Positions 1-8,334 of a stretch of 64,000 nucleotides of DNA are shown piece by piece. The DNA lies in the NCBI RefSeq assembly GCF_003971255.1, contig NZ_CP034660.1:4216001-4280000 (forward strand), read 5' to 3'. Numbering within the stretch: the stretch's first letter is position 1; each line of letters begins with the position of its first letter. The stretch is from Colwellia sp. Arc7-635 (GTDB taxonomy: Bacteria; Pseudomonadota; Gammaproteobacteria; Enterobacterales; Alteromonadaceae). Both the position numbers and the translations under genes were made by a program. A model generated the notes under the pieces. It saw only the letters and a list, made by a program, of their open reading frames with translations. It made no database searches and had not been told where the DNA came from.

Positions 1-447
1 ATCAAGTAAGCGATCAGTAAGCTCTATTTCGCCCGACTGAATTTTCGCAATGCCTTGTTGCATTTGTGTTTGCCAAGCATCTTCGCTCCAAATTTCAAAC
101 TTTTTCAATTGACCGACCAACATCAAGTTTTTTCCCAACCCTGCATGTTGACGTAAAGGACCGTTAATTAATAACCGACCACTTTTATCAATGTCACAAT
201 CTGAAGCATTACCTAGCAGCACTTGCTGTAATAGCCGCTCTTGTGGATTCATACTCGACAAACCACAAAGCTTTAGTTCTATCTCTTCCCATTCGGGCAG
301 TGGGTATAACAATAAACACGGGTGTTGAATATCTACCGTACAGACCATCTTTCCTTGGCAATCAGCAAATAGCTCTTCGCGATACCTTGTAGGTATCGTG
401 ATTCTATTTTTACTGTCGAGCGTAATTGCGCTAGCGCCTCTATACAT
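1..447 (-). CDS. mraZ: MraZ transcriptional regulator (partial, C-terminus cut by window edge)
   Basis: MraZ is the AbrB-like DNA-binding regulator that opens the division and cell wall (dcw) cluster and represses its own promoter. The translation begins MYRGASAITLDSKNRITIPTRYRE, the typical first SpoVT/AbrB fold, and contains the second repeat near DIDKSGRLLINGPLRQHAG. 149 codons lie in the window, whereas the family is about 152 residues, so only the last few residues and the stop are missing. The ATG at 447-445 is followed by the canonical MYRG start. The rest of the dcw cluster (rsmH, ftsL, ftsI and so on) is expected beyond the left edge. A strong promoter and MraZ-type operator lie just upstream. 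Confidence 0.95.
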   Translation of the reverse strand, partial: MYRGASAITLDSKNRITIPTRYREELFADCQGKMVCTVDIQHPCLLLYPLPEWEEIELKLCGLSSMNPQERLLQQVLLGNASDCDIDKSGRLLINGPLRQHAGLGKNLMLVGQLKKFEIWSEDAWQTQMQQGIAKIQSGEIELTDRLLD

Positions 448-478
448 AATCCGGTTTTTTATTTGAGGATCACGGATG

Positions 479-503
479 ATCCACTAATTCCCACTTTATC
501 CCA
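479..503 (-). promoter_or_regulatory. MraZ operator (three direct repeats)
   Basis: Read on the minus strand the region is TGGGA-N5-TGGGA-N5-TGGAT, three direct repeats on a 10-bp period. MraZ of E. coli and other bacteria is known to bind TGGGN repeats separated by five bases. The site lies 32-56 bases upstream of the mraZ start codon and just downstream of the predicted transcription start, fitting autorepression. The third repeat deviates at one base (TGGAT). Confidence 0.85.
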
Positions 504-512
504 CATTGCTAC

Positions 513-542
513 AGTTTAGTGAGTAAAGTAAACTTATGTCAA
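513..542 (-). promoter_or_regulatory. mraZ (dcw) sigma-70 promoter
   Basis: On the minus strand a perfect -35 TTGACA (542-537) is followed after 18 bases by TAAACT (518-513, 4 of 6 consensus). Transcription would start near 506, immediately before the MraZ operator repeats, which is the arrangement known for the mra promoter of other gammaproteobacteria. Start point inferred, not measured. Confidence 0.6.
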
Positions 543-681
543 GCAAAGTTTTCGTAATTTGAACGCGCTGAGTGCCTGTAAAATAAAGGCTTGGAAGGAA
601 GTGAATGAATTTGTGGGCTTTTGTGGATCTCGCACCCAATTCTGGTCGAAAATTAATTATTTTTCGTCCAAATTGCCCTTT

Positions 682-705
682 CACTGTCACAAATCAGCGA
701 CAGTG
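682..705. terminator. weak hairpin behind fbpC-like gene
   Basis: CACTGTC (682-688) and GACAGTG (699-705) form a 7-bp stem with a 10-base loop just beyond the stop of the iron-transport ATPase. No T-run follows on the minus strand, so it is at best a weak or Rho-assisted terminator. Confidence 0.25.
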
Positions 706-719
706 GTCATGAAATTTAC

Positions 720-1886
720 CTAAGGGTGGGAGTTAATAATTGTCGTTATCGGATACAAATGAAACTGTTCACCTTGCAAACTAATGGCTAACTTATCACC
801 TAAGAAAAACAAGGTTTGGCTATAAAAGCTCAATTGTGAAAACGCTAATGCACTATCTTGAACAATACTACTTAAGAGATAATGATAGCCTTGCTCGGTC
901 ACACCAATATGCTCAACAACAACATTCGCAGGTTGTAGGGAAGATAAAACGAGATCGCTCGCTTTGACCAACAGTTGATAGCTAAGGGCTGCTTTATTAT
1001 TTACATTCTGGTTATTATTTAAGTTCTGCGCCTCATGCTCGGCAAAAATATCACCAGCAAAGTCATGAGTAATGACACTAGGCTCTAATGTGCCAATTAA
1101 GCTAGACACTTGTTTGTTGTTTTCGTTAGCTAATACAGTAACAGGCAACCAACTACCTAACTGTAAAAAGTCAGCAACTTGCCAGCTATTTGGTTGCTGG
1201 CATACAAGTGCAGGAGCACCTACTTGCAGCACTTTACCTTGATGCATAACGGCAATTTTATCAGCAAAAGTGAATACTTCGTCCTTATTATGGGTAACAA
1301 ATATAGCGGTCATACCTAAGCGCTTTAACAGCTGCCTAATTTCAATCATCAACTCATTGCGCAACCTTGCATCAATATTGGAAAAGGGCTCATCTAGCAA
1401 CAGTAAACTGGGTTGTGGCGCTAAAGCACGAGCAATAGCAACCCGCTGCTGTTGACCACCTGATAATTGATGTGGGTAACGCGCTGAAAATTCAGTTAGT
1501 TCCAGTAAAGTTAATAATTCTTCACATCGTGAGCTTTGTTCAGCTTTAGCTATTTTTTTCAGGCCAAAGCAAATGTTTTCACTCACCGTGAGATGTGGAA
1601 ACAACGCATAGTCTTGAAATATCATCCCAATATTGCGCTGTTCAGGAGACAGTAAGTTATCTGGACTGATCTTTATTTTTTCCAGAGCCCCCGTGTCAAT
1701 TTCAATCGTACCGGCACTTTGTCCGATAAAGCCGGCTAAAGTGTTAAGCAAGGTAGTTTTGCCACAGCCACTAGGACCAACAAGCCCCATTATTTCACCT
1801 GTAGCTAATGATAAATCAACTTGCGATAAAATCATTTTCTCTTGTAACTCAACCGCTAGATTTTCGATGGTAATCAGTGCTTTCAC
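720..1886 (-). CDS. fbpC: Ferric iron ABC transporter ATP-binding protein
   Basis: This is the ATPase subunit that powers ferric iron uptake through the neighbouring permease. The 388-residue protein has Walker A GPSGCGKTT (37-45), Q-loop Q91, signature LSGGQ (141-145), Walker B LLLLDEP (161-167) and switch H199, followed by a C-terminal region of about 150 residues as in FbpC/PotA-type importers. The start is a GTG (1886-1884) that overlaps the TGA of the permease gene (GTGA), so translation is probably coupled. It is the last gene of a permease-binding protein operon read right to left. The substrate is inferred from the binding protein and the Fur box upstream. Confidence 0.88.
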   Translation of the reverse strand: MKALITIENLAVELQEKMILSQVDLSLATGEIMGLVGPSGCGKTTLLNTLAGFIGQSAGTIEIDTGALEKIKISPDNLLSPEQRNIGMIFQDYALFPHLTVSENICFGLKKIAKAEQSSRCEELLTLLELTEFSARYPHQLSGGQQQRVAIARALAPQPSLLLLDEPFSNIDARLRNELMIEIRQLLKRLGMTAIFVTHNKDEVFTFADKIAVMHQGKVLQVGAPALVCQQPNSWQVADFLQLGSWLPVTVLANENNKQVSSLIGTLEPSVITHDFAGDIFAEHEAQNLNNNQNVNNKAALSYQLLVKASDLVLSSLQPANVVVEHIGVTEQGYHYLLSSIVQDSALAFSQLSFYSQTLFFLGDKLAISLQGEQFHLYPITTIINSHP

Positions 1887-3511
1887 TTGTTGTCCTTCTG
1901 GCGATTAAGAAAAATAATAGGTAATAAGCCAAATAACACAATTAAAATCGCGCCTAAGGCACCTTGCTCTAACCGTTCATCAGAGATCAGCTGATATATT
2001 TGTGTGCTTAAGGTTTCAAAATTAAATGGTCGTAATAAAAGTACCGCGGGTAGCTCTTTCATCGCTTCAACAAAAACGAGTAGCCAAGCAACCAGAATAG
2101 ATGACTTTAATAAAGGTAAATGCACACGTAATACTGCTGGCAAAGTTTTGATGCCTAAACTGGCTGGCGCTAAATCAAGTGATTTGGGAATTTGGCCAAT
2201 ACCGGCGTTAATTGTTCCATTAGCGATAGCTGAAAAGCGCACGACAAAAGCAAAAACAATGGCAAAAACCGTACCTGAAAGTATTAAACCAGGCGCTTTA
2301 AAATCTAAAGACTTGGCAACATCGTTAATCATATGATCAAGAGGACCAAAAGTCGCTAGCATTGCCATGGCAAGTACAGTACCGGGGATAGCATAACCAA
2401 TGCCTGATATTTGTACTGGTATCATGCGAGCACGACTTTGATGCAATCGCTGAAATAAAGTCAGCATTAAGGCAATTAACGTCGCAATAGTGGCACTGTA
2501 AGTGGCTATTTCGATACTGTTTTTTCCGGTTTCAAGCAACGCAACGAACTGTGAGTAGTCAGCGTAATCAAGCGCCATCGACAGCAATAAAATAACCGGT
2601 AATAAGAAACCAGCAAAAACGAGAAACCAACAAAATAGACTCGCGACTATTTGTTGCACAACAGACAGCTGCTTGCGCTCGTGCTGTGTATTAGGCCGGC
2701 TTGATTGATGTCTTTGCCCTGCGCGTGCACGTTGCTCAGCAATCACAATAAATAAAATAAAGAGCATTAGTACACTAGCAAGCGCGTTAGCCGCAGCAAA
2801 ATCACTGTAGCCAAGCCAAGTATCATAAATGGCCGTGGTTAAGGTGTTAACCGCAAAGTATTGCACCGTAGCAAAGTCGGCTAGCGTTTCCATGGTGACT
2901 AATGCTAGTGACACAGCAATCGCCGGGCGAGCTAACGGTAGTGCTACCTGATAAAAACTTTGACGTTCAGTACAGCCCAATAAACGACTGGCGCGCAATA
3001 AATTACGGTCTTGTTGTTCGAATGCGGTACGCGTCAGCATATAAACATAAGGGAATAGCACTAAGGCAATAACAATAGCTGCACCGCCTATGGTTCTAAT
3101 ATCAAAAAAATAGTAATCATTAGGCGAACTCCAGCCAAACCATGATCGCAATAAGCGCTGCACGGGGCCGGCATAATCAAATAGATCCGTATATAGATAA
3201 GCAACCAGATAGGCTGGCATAGCGAGTGGCAACATCAGCAACCATCTCAGCTGTTTACCCATAACAATATTAGTTTGGCTGATAATCGCTGCGGCAGGCA
3301 CGCCAAAGCCAAGCGATAATAGAGCAACTAAAACACCCAGTAATAATGTATTGCGAACATATTCAGGTAATACGGTTGCCCATAAATGGCTAAAGAGTTC
3401 GCTTGAGGCATTCATGCTAGCAAATAACATCACCACAATGGGCGTCATTAATACTAAAGCAAAAAGCCAGCTGAAAAATTTCCAGCTGGCACTTTTATTA
3501 GCGATGATCAC
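1883..3511 (-). CDS. fbpB: Ferric iron ABC transporter permease (fused two-domain)
   Basis: Inner-membrane channel of the iron importer. At 542 residues it has the double-length architecture of FbpB, two BPD_transp_1-type halves of about six membrane segments each. EAA-like loops can be seen near RASRLLGCTERQSFYQVALPLARPA in the first half and PKSLDLAPASLGIKTLPAVLRVHLP in the second. The predicted start is GTG (3511-3509) without a clear ribosome binding site, so the exact N-terminus is uncertain. It lies 24 bases behind the binding-protein gene and overlaps the ATPase gene by four bases, so the three form one operon. Confidence 0.87.
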   Translation of the reverse strand: MIIANKSASWKFFSWLFALVLMTPIVVMLFASMNASSELFSHLWATVLPEYVRNTLLLGVLVALLSLGFGVPAAAIISQTNIVMGKQLRWLLMLPLAMPAYLVAYLYTDLFDYAGPVQRLLRSWFGWSSPNDYYFFDIRTIGGAAIVIALVLFPYVYMLTRTAFEQQDRNLLRASRLLGCTERQSFYQVALPLARPAIAVSLALVTMETLADFATVQYFAVNTLTTAIYDTWLGYSDFAAANALASVLMLFILFIVIAEQRARAGQRHQSSRPNTQHERKQLSVVQQIVASLFCWFLVFAGFLLPVILLLSMALDYADYSQFVALLETGKNSIEIATYSATIATLIALMLTLFQRLHQSRARMIPVQISGIGYAIPGTVLAMAMLATFGPLDHMINDVAKSLDFKAPGLILSGTVFAIVFAFVVRFSAIANGTINAGIGQIPKSLDLAPASLGIKTLPAVLRVHLPLLKSSILVAWLLVFVEAMKELPAVLLLRPFNFETLSTQIYQLISDERLEQGALGAILIVLFGLLPIIFLNRQKDNK

Positions 3512-3535
3512 GAGAGAAAATCTTAATGGAAGTAA

Positions 3536-4549
3536 CTATAGATCAAATTGTGCCTTATCTAACAAGATTAAAGCGGCTTTACGATGTTTTGCAATCGCTT
3601 CTAAAGACAAACTGTCTGCTTTGAATTCACCCCAAGAGGCAACTAATTTAGAAGGTTTTACACCTGGGCGTACTGGATATTCCATATTAGTTTCAGCATA
3701 CATATGTTGTGCTTCTTCTGAGACTAAAAAGTTCATTAACGCTAAAGCGTTCGGTTTATTAGGCGCGTATTTTGCCATGCCCATACCTGAAATATTAACG
3801 TGTGCACCACGATTTTTTTGATTAGGAAAATTTATATTAACGGCATCAGCCCAAACTTTTTGTTTCTCGTCTTTGATCATATTGCCAAAGTAATAGCTAT
3901 TGCCTAACGAAACATCACATAAGTTCTGGTGAATAGCTTGTACTTGTGCACGGTCGCTACCTTGAGGCTTACGCGCTAAGTTTGCTTTAACTTTCTCTAA
4001 CCATATTAAGGTATCAGCTTCACCATGATCTGCAATCATAGAAGCGACTAACGCAACATTGTAAGGGTGCTTACCACTTCGAGTACAAATTCTGCCTTGC
4101 CATTTTTTATCAGCTAGATCTTCATAATTAAAATCTATATTACCCAGCCTTTTTGCTGAGTAAATATTACGTACACGTGTCGTTAGCGCGTACCATGTAT
4201 CGTCAGCGGCTTTAAATTGTGCGGGAATAGCAGCAGTCAGTTCATCAGATTGAACTGTTTGCAACAAACCCTTATCTTTTAATTCTATCAAACGGCTGAT
4301 ATCAGTTGTTAATAGAAGGTCTGCAGGGCTGTATTCACCTTCTCGCTCTAAACGCTCTGCCATACCTTTTTTAGCAAAAACAACATTAACGTTGATACCC
4401 GTTTTTTCAGTGAATACATCGAACAACGGCTTAACCAAAAAAGGCTGACGGTAAGAATAAACATTTACGTCATCACTTGCGGCAACATTAATACTTGCCC
4501 CCAATAATGCGAAAAATATAAGTAGAGAAAACCAGATCTTATTTAACAT
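3536..4549 (-). CDS. fbpA: Ferric iron ABC transporter periplasmic binding protein
   Basis: Captures Fe(III) in the periplasm and hands it to the permease. The 337-residue protein starts with a signal peptide (residues 1 to about 24, hydrophobic LLIFFALLGASI then AAS), followed by the class II binding-protein fold of FbpA/FutA (VNVYSYRQPFLVKPLFDVFTEKTG). The paired tyrosines in GNSYYFGNM match the iron-ligand tyrosines of this family. It is the first gene of the operon. A Fur box and promoter lie 70-95 bases upstream, supporting iron rather than another substrate such as thiamine or phosphonate. Confidence 0.9.
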   Translation of the reverse strand: MLNKIWFSLLIFFALLGASINVAASDDVNVYSYRQPFLVKPLFDVFTEKTGINVNVVFAKKGMAERLEREGEYSPADLLLTTDISRLIELKDKGLLQTVQSDELTAAIPAQFKAADDTWYALTTRVRNIYSAKRLGNIDFNYEDLADKKWQGRICTRSGKHPYNVALVASMIADHGEADTLIWLEKVKANLARKPQGSDRAQVQAIHQNLCDVSLGNSYYFGNMIKDEKQKVWADAVNINFPNQKNRGAHVNISGMGMAKYAPNKPNALALMNFLVSEEAQHMYAETNMEYPVRPGVKPSKLVASWGEFKADSLSLEAIAKHRKAALILLDKAQFDL

Positions 4550-4594
4550 AGAGCCCGCCTAAACAAAGAAGTTGATGGATTTAAATTTTCCGCC

Positions 4595-4623
4595 AGACTA
4601 ATGAAGATGCCTAGCACTGTCAA
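4595..4623 (-). promoter_or_regulatory. Predicted promoter of fbpABC
   Basis: On the minus strand a perfect TTGACA (4623-4618) is followed after 17 bases by TAGTCT (4600-4595), a poor -10. The start would be near 4588, some 39 bases before the fbpA ATG. The weak -10 leaves room for an alternative promoter overlapping the Fur box. Confidence 0.4.
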
Positions 4624-4629
4624 GATTTT

Positions 4630-4644
4630 TGAGAATTATTCTCA
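4630..4644. promoter_or_regulatory. Fur box
   Basis: TGAGAATTATTCTCA is a perfect 7-1-7 inverted repeat that matches the Fur consensus TGATAATNATTATCA at all but two symmetrical positions. It is centred about 88 bases upstream of the fbpA start codon, next to a TTGACA element, so the operon should be repressed under iron-replete conditions. Confidence 0.85.
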
Positions 4645-4796
4645 TTTAACTTTTCACCAAAAAAAGTCAGGAAAATAGCGGCGCAAGCCTTTATTTATCG
4701 CACGACAATAGAAAAACAATGATAATTAATAAGTTTTTATTACGCTAAAGAAGTATAAAATCGTCTATAAAAGCGTGCATTAACAATCAGCGGAAA

Positions 4797-5288
4797 CTAG
4801 CCTGATGATTTTGTTTCACTTTTAGCTTTTAGAAAGGCTTGAGCCGATTCAGAAAGACAACGATTAGTAAGATAATGTCGGATTGAATTATGGCTAACTA
4901 ACCAACCATTATGTGTTGGTGTTATCAGCTCAATATCACTAAAAAACATTTCAATATCATTATAAAACGACCAAATGTGAATACTTTTTTCAGTTATCTC
5001 TAAGTTAACTTCAGCTTTAGCAACTTTACTCAACATTTGCCGAGCAACCCACCACGCTTTACGATATTTAGTGCTGAGCAACTCAAGTATACCTAATGAA
5101 AAAATAAACCAGGCAGCATACGGGTTCAACTCAGAGAATAAAACTAAACCTGCGCCGGCAGCAAGCAAAAATGCTCCTTTACCATATAACCTCATAAAAG
5201 GCTGTTCTTGCGCAGACTCGTCAAAACATTCACTAAAGTGAGATTTATCTAAAATAAAAGTTGTTTGATAGCTAAAGGGGTTGGTCAT
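4797..5288 (-). CDS. YcxB-like membrane protein
   Basis: A 163-residue protein with two adjacent membrane segments (about 35-75, GKGAFLLAAGAGLVLFSELN and AAWFIFSLGILELLS), followed by a soluble domain of about 85 residues ending in a region resembling the YcxB-like fold (ITEKSIHIWSFYNDIEMFFSDIELI). Such proteins are common and uncharacterised. It is a single gene between the fbp operon and the 203-residue unknown gene, with no obvious partner. The family assignment is by eye. Confidence 0.65.
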   Translation of the reverse strand: MTNPFSYQTTFILDKSHFSECFDESAQEQPFMRLYGKGAFLLAAGAGLVLFSELNPYAAWFIFSLGILELLSTKYRKAWWVARQMLSKVAKAEVNLEITEKSIHIWSFYNDIEMFFSDIELITPTHNGWLVSHNSIRHYLTNRCLSESAQAFLKAKSETKSSG

Positions 5289-5336
5289 ATGGTAATCGTA
5301 TTCAATGAGGTTATCAGCATTTTACCTACATCTAAG

Positions 5337-5360
5337 GGTAATACCAAACGGATTAAGTGA
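5337..5360. repeat. Possible dispersed intergenic repeat remnant
   Basis: The stretch beginning GGTAATACCAAACGGATTAAG resembles short intergenic motifs (TAATACCAATCCGATTAAG-like) that I recall as common in Alteromonadales genomes. Only one reasonable copy is in this window; a looser relative occurs near 16260-16300. Confidence 0.25.
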
Positions 5361-5541
5361 CTTTATAGTTTTTGAGTGCTTAATACGTAAATAATGTCAG
5401 CGGTTATTAGGTATTACTTATTGTTTATCTCTTACGATGTTATTGCGCTTAAGTGTTAAATCAACGGCCTAAAACCAAGGCTAGGTTGATTAACTCTCAT
5501 TTTCTATAGTGACTTAGCAGAGAAAAACTCTGTACTCACGA

Positions 5542-6153
5542 TCATTTATCTTCACTCGTGAGAGCACTTTCACTGACATTATCTGCCGATTTTTTTTCAA
5601 ACGTTGCTGGAGAAATTTCTGACCTTGAATTTTTATTATCCTGCACACTATTACTATTACTATGGCTATTACTTTGGCTATTTAACAAAGCTAAATAATC
5701 GGCAATTTTTTGCTTTGCCGACGCGGTCAAATCACCGACTTGTTGCTGCTCTTCAATTATTGTTTCAATTTTGCTGAAGAGGTTATCAAGATTACTATCG
5801 ACTTGAGACTTGTCGACCTTAGCTGTATCAAAATCTGCCGAATTAGACCTATACTCTGTGCCTGTAATATTGTCATCAACACAAGTATTATCTTTATCTT
5901 CATCACGCTTTGATTGAGCATTTTCCGGTAAATCGCCAAACAAGTTTAACCAGTGGTCGGTATTATGCCCCCATTGCATTAAACGTTGAAAATAGCCCTG
6001 ATCTTTACTATTGCCCTTGAACAAATCGAGCACGGTAAAAATCATAGCGACTGGACTCAGTAATAAATCTCTTACAGCATCCAAAGTCAGCTTGATCTGA
6101 AACTTGATACTTTCACGAATCAATTGCCAGCGCTGTTTTCTAGAATCGGTCAT
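5542..6153 (-). CDS. Uncharacterised protein, 203 residues
   Basis: I do not recognise a characterised family. The N-terminal 75 residues are conserved-looking and amphipathic (IKFQIKLTLDAVRDLLLSPVAMIFTVLDLFKG, then WGHNTDHWLNLFGDLPEN), suggesting membrane association or a helical bundle. Residues 80-120 are acidic and low in hydrophobics. Residues 120-155 form a helix (NLDNLFSKIETIIEEQQQVGDLTASAKQKIADYLALL), and the tail is Ser/Asn-rich. A good ribosome binding site (AGGAAG, five bases before the ATG at 6153) supports the start. It is a single-gene unit. Confidence 0.7.
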   Translation of the reverse strand: MTDSRKQRWQLIRESIKFQIKLTLDAVRDLLLSPVAMIFTVLDLFKGNSKDQGYFQRLMQWGHNTDHWLNLFGDLPENAQSKRDEDKDNTCVDDNITGTEYRSNSADFDTAKVDKSQVDSNLDNLFSKIETIIEEQQQVGDLTASAKQKIADYLALLNSQSNSHSNSNSVQDNKNSRSEISPATFEKKSADNVSESALTSEDK

Positions 6154-6449
6154 TTTGCTTCCTTTCTTATTGCTTCATCATTAGATTTTTAGCTTAAGTA
6201 ACATTAATGTCATGAATTAGGCGAGCTACTTTTATGAGGGAAAAAGCTAAATACAAAGCGTTAAGTTTAGTCACTCGTTGTTAATTAAGTATATTTTACA
6301 ATGCTGTTTTTATTCATTTTAACCGTTAAAAGTGTACCGAAAACCCATCAGTTCGGCATAACAAGCACTTCTTTTAATATCATTAAGGTATGCTGAATTA
6401 GCTTAGTATTATTGCCATAGTAGCGGTTTGAGTAAAATTTAGGTAATAA
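6154..6449. other. Intergenic stretch between unknown gene and mdh terminator
   Basis: About 300 AT-rich bases upstream of the 203-residue gene (which must hold its promoter) and downstream of mdh. No open reading frame, RNA gene or convincing operator was seen. Confidence 0.6.
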
Positions 6450-6472
6450 AAAACCGCGTTAAACGCGGTTTT
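6450..6472 (-). terminator. Rho-independent terminator of mdh
   Basis: AAAACCGCG (6450-6458) pairs with CGCGGTTTT (6464-6472) around a 5-base loop. On the minus strand the stem is followed by further T residues. It lies 22 bases beyond the mdh stop. Confidence 0.9.
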
Positions 6473-6494
6473 CTCAAATAACACTTTAACAAGA

Positions 6495-7430
6495 TTAGCC
6501 GTTGATAAAATCAAAGCCTTCTTGGATGTCAGCTTTTAATGTTGCAAGCATGTCATCTTTTGCTTTTTGTTCAAAAGCACTAAGTTCGCCGTATGGCAAT
6601 ACTTCAACAATACCATTAACACCTAAACGTACTGGGTGAGCAAAGTATGGTGCATCACCACCTTCAACTTCCACGTAAGCGTAATCAACAACGTCTTCAC
6701 CTTGTAAACCTTTAACTAAAGATAAACAAAAACGAGCTGCAGCTGCGCCCATTGAAAGTGTTGCAGAACCGCCACCAGCTTTAGCATTAACAACTTCAGT
6801 ACCCGCATTTTGAATGCGTGGTGTTAAGGCTGCAACTTCTTCATCTGAGAAAGTAACACCTTCAACTTGTGAAAGAAGTGGTAAAATTGTAGTACCTGAA
6901 TGGCCACCAATAACTGGAATTTTAACATCGCTAACGTTCAAGCCTTTTAATTCAGCAATGAAAGCTTCAGAGCGAATAACATCAAGCGTCGTTACACCAA
7001 AAACACGGTTTTTATCATACGTACCGGCTTTTTTGAAAACTTCAGCAACAATTGGCACTGTACCGTTTACTGGGTTAGTAATAATACCCACTAATGCTTT
7101 AGGACAGTTAGCAACAATGCCTTCCGCTAAAGTTTTGATAATACCAGCATTAACTGCAAATAAATCTGCACGATCCATACCTGGTTTACGTGGCATGCCC
7201 GCAGGAATAATAACAATGTCAGCACCCGTAAGTGCGCCGGCTAAATCGTCAGCACCAAAACCAGCAACTTTTACTGCTGTAGGGATGTGTGATAAATCAA
7301 CGGCAACACCTGGAACTACTGGTGCAACGTCATATAAAGATAGCTCAGAACCTGCAGGTAATTGAGTTTTTAATAGTAAAGATAACGCTTGACCGATTCC
7401 GCCAGCAGCGCCTAGCACAGCAACTTTCAT
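6495..7430 (-). CDS. mdh: Malate dehydrogenase
   Basis: NAD-dependent malate dehydrogenase of the TCA cycle, converting malate to oxaloacetate. The 311-residue protein matches the E. coli type (312 residues): Rossmann motif GAAGGIG (7-13), substrate-binding arginines in PRKPGMDR, and the catalytic histidine in [13 protein letters not shown]. The open frame continues upstream, but the ATG at 7430 gives the conserved [11 protein letters not shown] start and has GGAGA nine bases before it, so the longer version is rejected. It is transcribed divergently from argR, an arrangement conserved in gammaproteobacteria. Confidence 0.97.
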   Translation of the reverse strand: MKVAVLGAAGGIGQALSLLLKTQLPAGSELSLYDVAPVVPGVAVDLSHIPTAVKVAGFGADDLAGALTGADIVIIPAGMPRKPGMDRADLFAVNAGIIKTLAEGIVANCPKALVGIITNPVNGTVPIVAEVFKKAGTYDKNRVFGVTTLDVIRSEAFIAELKGLNVSDVKIPVIGGHSGTTILPLLSQVEGVTFSDEEVAALTPRIQNAGTEVVNAKAGGGSATLSMGAAAARFCLSLVKGLQGEDVVDYAYVEVEGGDAPYFAHPVRLGVNGIVEVLPYGELSAFEQKAKDDMLATLKADIQEGFDFING

Positions 7431-7509
7431 TTGATGTCTCCGAAAATTTGAGTAATTACGTAATAATTTGTCGGCCAAAAGATATAGCATAAGTGGCCAA
7501 AAAACAATG

Positions 7510-7515
7510 ATTATA
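7510..7515 (-). promoter_or_regulatory. Possible -10 element of mdh
   Basis: TATAAT on the minus strand, 80 bases before the mdh ATG. No good -35 lies 16-18 bases upstream, so this is a weak prediction. Confidence 0.3.
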
Positions 7516-7603
7516 GCCATTCTATCAAATTTATTCGCCACTGATCGCGTCATAACTTAACAGAGCAAGTATTTTTCACCTGTATTGGGCTATTAGGATA
7601 ACG

Positions 7604-7609
7604 TATAAT
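7604..7609 (+). promoter_or_regulatory. Possible -10 element of argR
   Basis: TATAAT lies 76 bases before the argR ATG. The -35 region is poor. A perfect 14-base palindrome AATACTTAAGTATT follows at 7624-7637 and could be an operator, but it does not match the ARG-box half-site TGAAT. Confidence 0.35.
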
Positions 7610-7684
7610 AAAAATTGTGAAATAATACTTAAGTATTAAAAGCCGATATTCGTCGAACATAATTTTATCAGGTAGTGAGCCTAT

Positions 7685-8158
7685 ATGCGCGGACAACAAA
7701 AACAAGAAGCTTTAGTACAAGCATTCAAAGATTTATTAAAGCAGGAACAATTTAGTTCGCAAGGTGATATTGCCGATGCGTTGAAGTTGCAAGGCTTTGA
7801 GAACATTAGCCAATCAAAAGTATCGCGTATGTTAAGTAAGTTTGGCGCGGTACGAACACGTAATGCCCGTCAAGAAATGGTCTATTGCTTGCCTGCTGAG
7901 CTAGGCATGCCTACGGCTAAAAGCCCGCTTAAGCAGTTAGTGCTAGATATTGAGCACAATGATGTCATGATTATAATTCGCACTAGCCCAGGTGCAGCAC
8001 AGTTAATTGCGCGCTTACTCGATAGTGTCAGTAAAAGTGATGGTGTTTTGGGTACTATTGCTGGTGATGATACTATTTTTATTGCCCCAACTGACGTCAA
8101 AGAAATTAAGCAAACCATCACTAAACTTGAAGCATTATTTTTGAAAAACTTAACGTAA
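7685..8158 (+). CDS. argR: Arginine repressor
   Basis: ArgR is the hexameric, arginine-sensing regulator of arginine synthesis and catabolism. The 157-residue protein has an N-terminal winged helix (residues 1-75, with [28 protein letters not shown]) and the C-terminal oligomerisation and arginine-binding domain, in which [15 protein letters not shown] and [11 protein letters not shown] carry the conserved GTIAGDDT motif. Length and start fit E. coli ArgR (156 residues). It is divergent from mdh, as in E. coli. A palindrome CTTAACGTAACGTTAAG spans its stop codon (8149-8165). Confidence 0.97.
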   Translation: MRGQQKQEALVQAFKDLLKQEQFSSQGDIADALKLQGFENISQSKVSRMLSKFGAVRTRNARQEMVYCLPAELGMPTAKSPLKQLVLDIEHNDVMIIIRTSPGAAQLIARLLDSVSKSDGVLGTIAGDDTIFIAPTDVKEIKQTITKLEALFLKNLT

Positions 8159-8182
8159 CGTTAAGCTAACTTACCTATTAGC

Positions 8183-8226
8183 TTTGGCTCTCAGCTTGAT
8201 TTTCTCTTGCTAGCTGAGTGGCCAAA
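8183..8226 (+). terminator. Possible argR terminator hairpin
   Basis: TTTGGC-TCTCAGC (8183-8195) can pair with GCTGAG-TGGCCAAA (8213-8226) with one bulge. It lies 25 bases after argR, but the following sequence lacks a proper T-run. Confidence 0.35.
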
Positions 8227-8334
8227 TCAATTTTAAAGTTGCTATTTAAACGCAGAAGAATCGATCTCTACTCTACTCTACTGACTCAGAACATATGCTT
8301 CAGAATCAATAGAGTTGAAGTGCGGCACCGATTA

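Noticed and set aside
496-690. 64-codon frame on the minus strand upstream of mraZ
   Set aside because: It lies over the mraZ promoter and MraZ operator and has no family features or ribosome binding site.
2004-2336. 110-codon plus-strand frame inside fbpB
   Set aside because: Antisense shadow of a well-supported permease gene with no recognisable features.
5650-5690. Microsatellite or CRISPR-like repeat
   Set aside because: Imperfect Ser/Asn codon repeat within the coding frame of the 203-residue protein; no spacers.
6814-7365. 183-codon plus-strand frame inside mdh
   Set aside because: Antisense shadow produced by codon bias of mdh.
7624-7637. ARG box upstream of argR
   Set aside because: The palindrome AATACTTAAGTATT lacks the TGAAT half-sites of ARG boxes, so autoregulation cannot be claimed from it.
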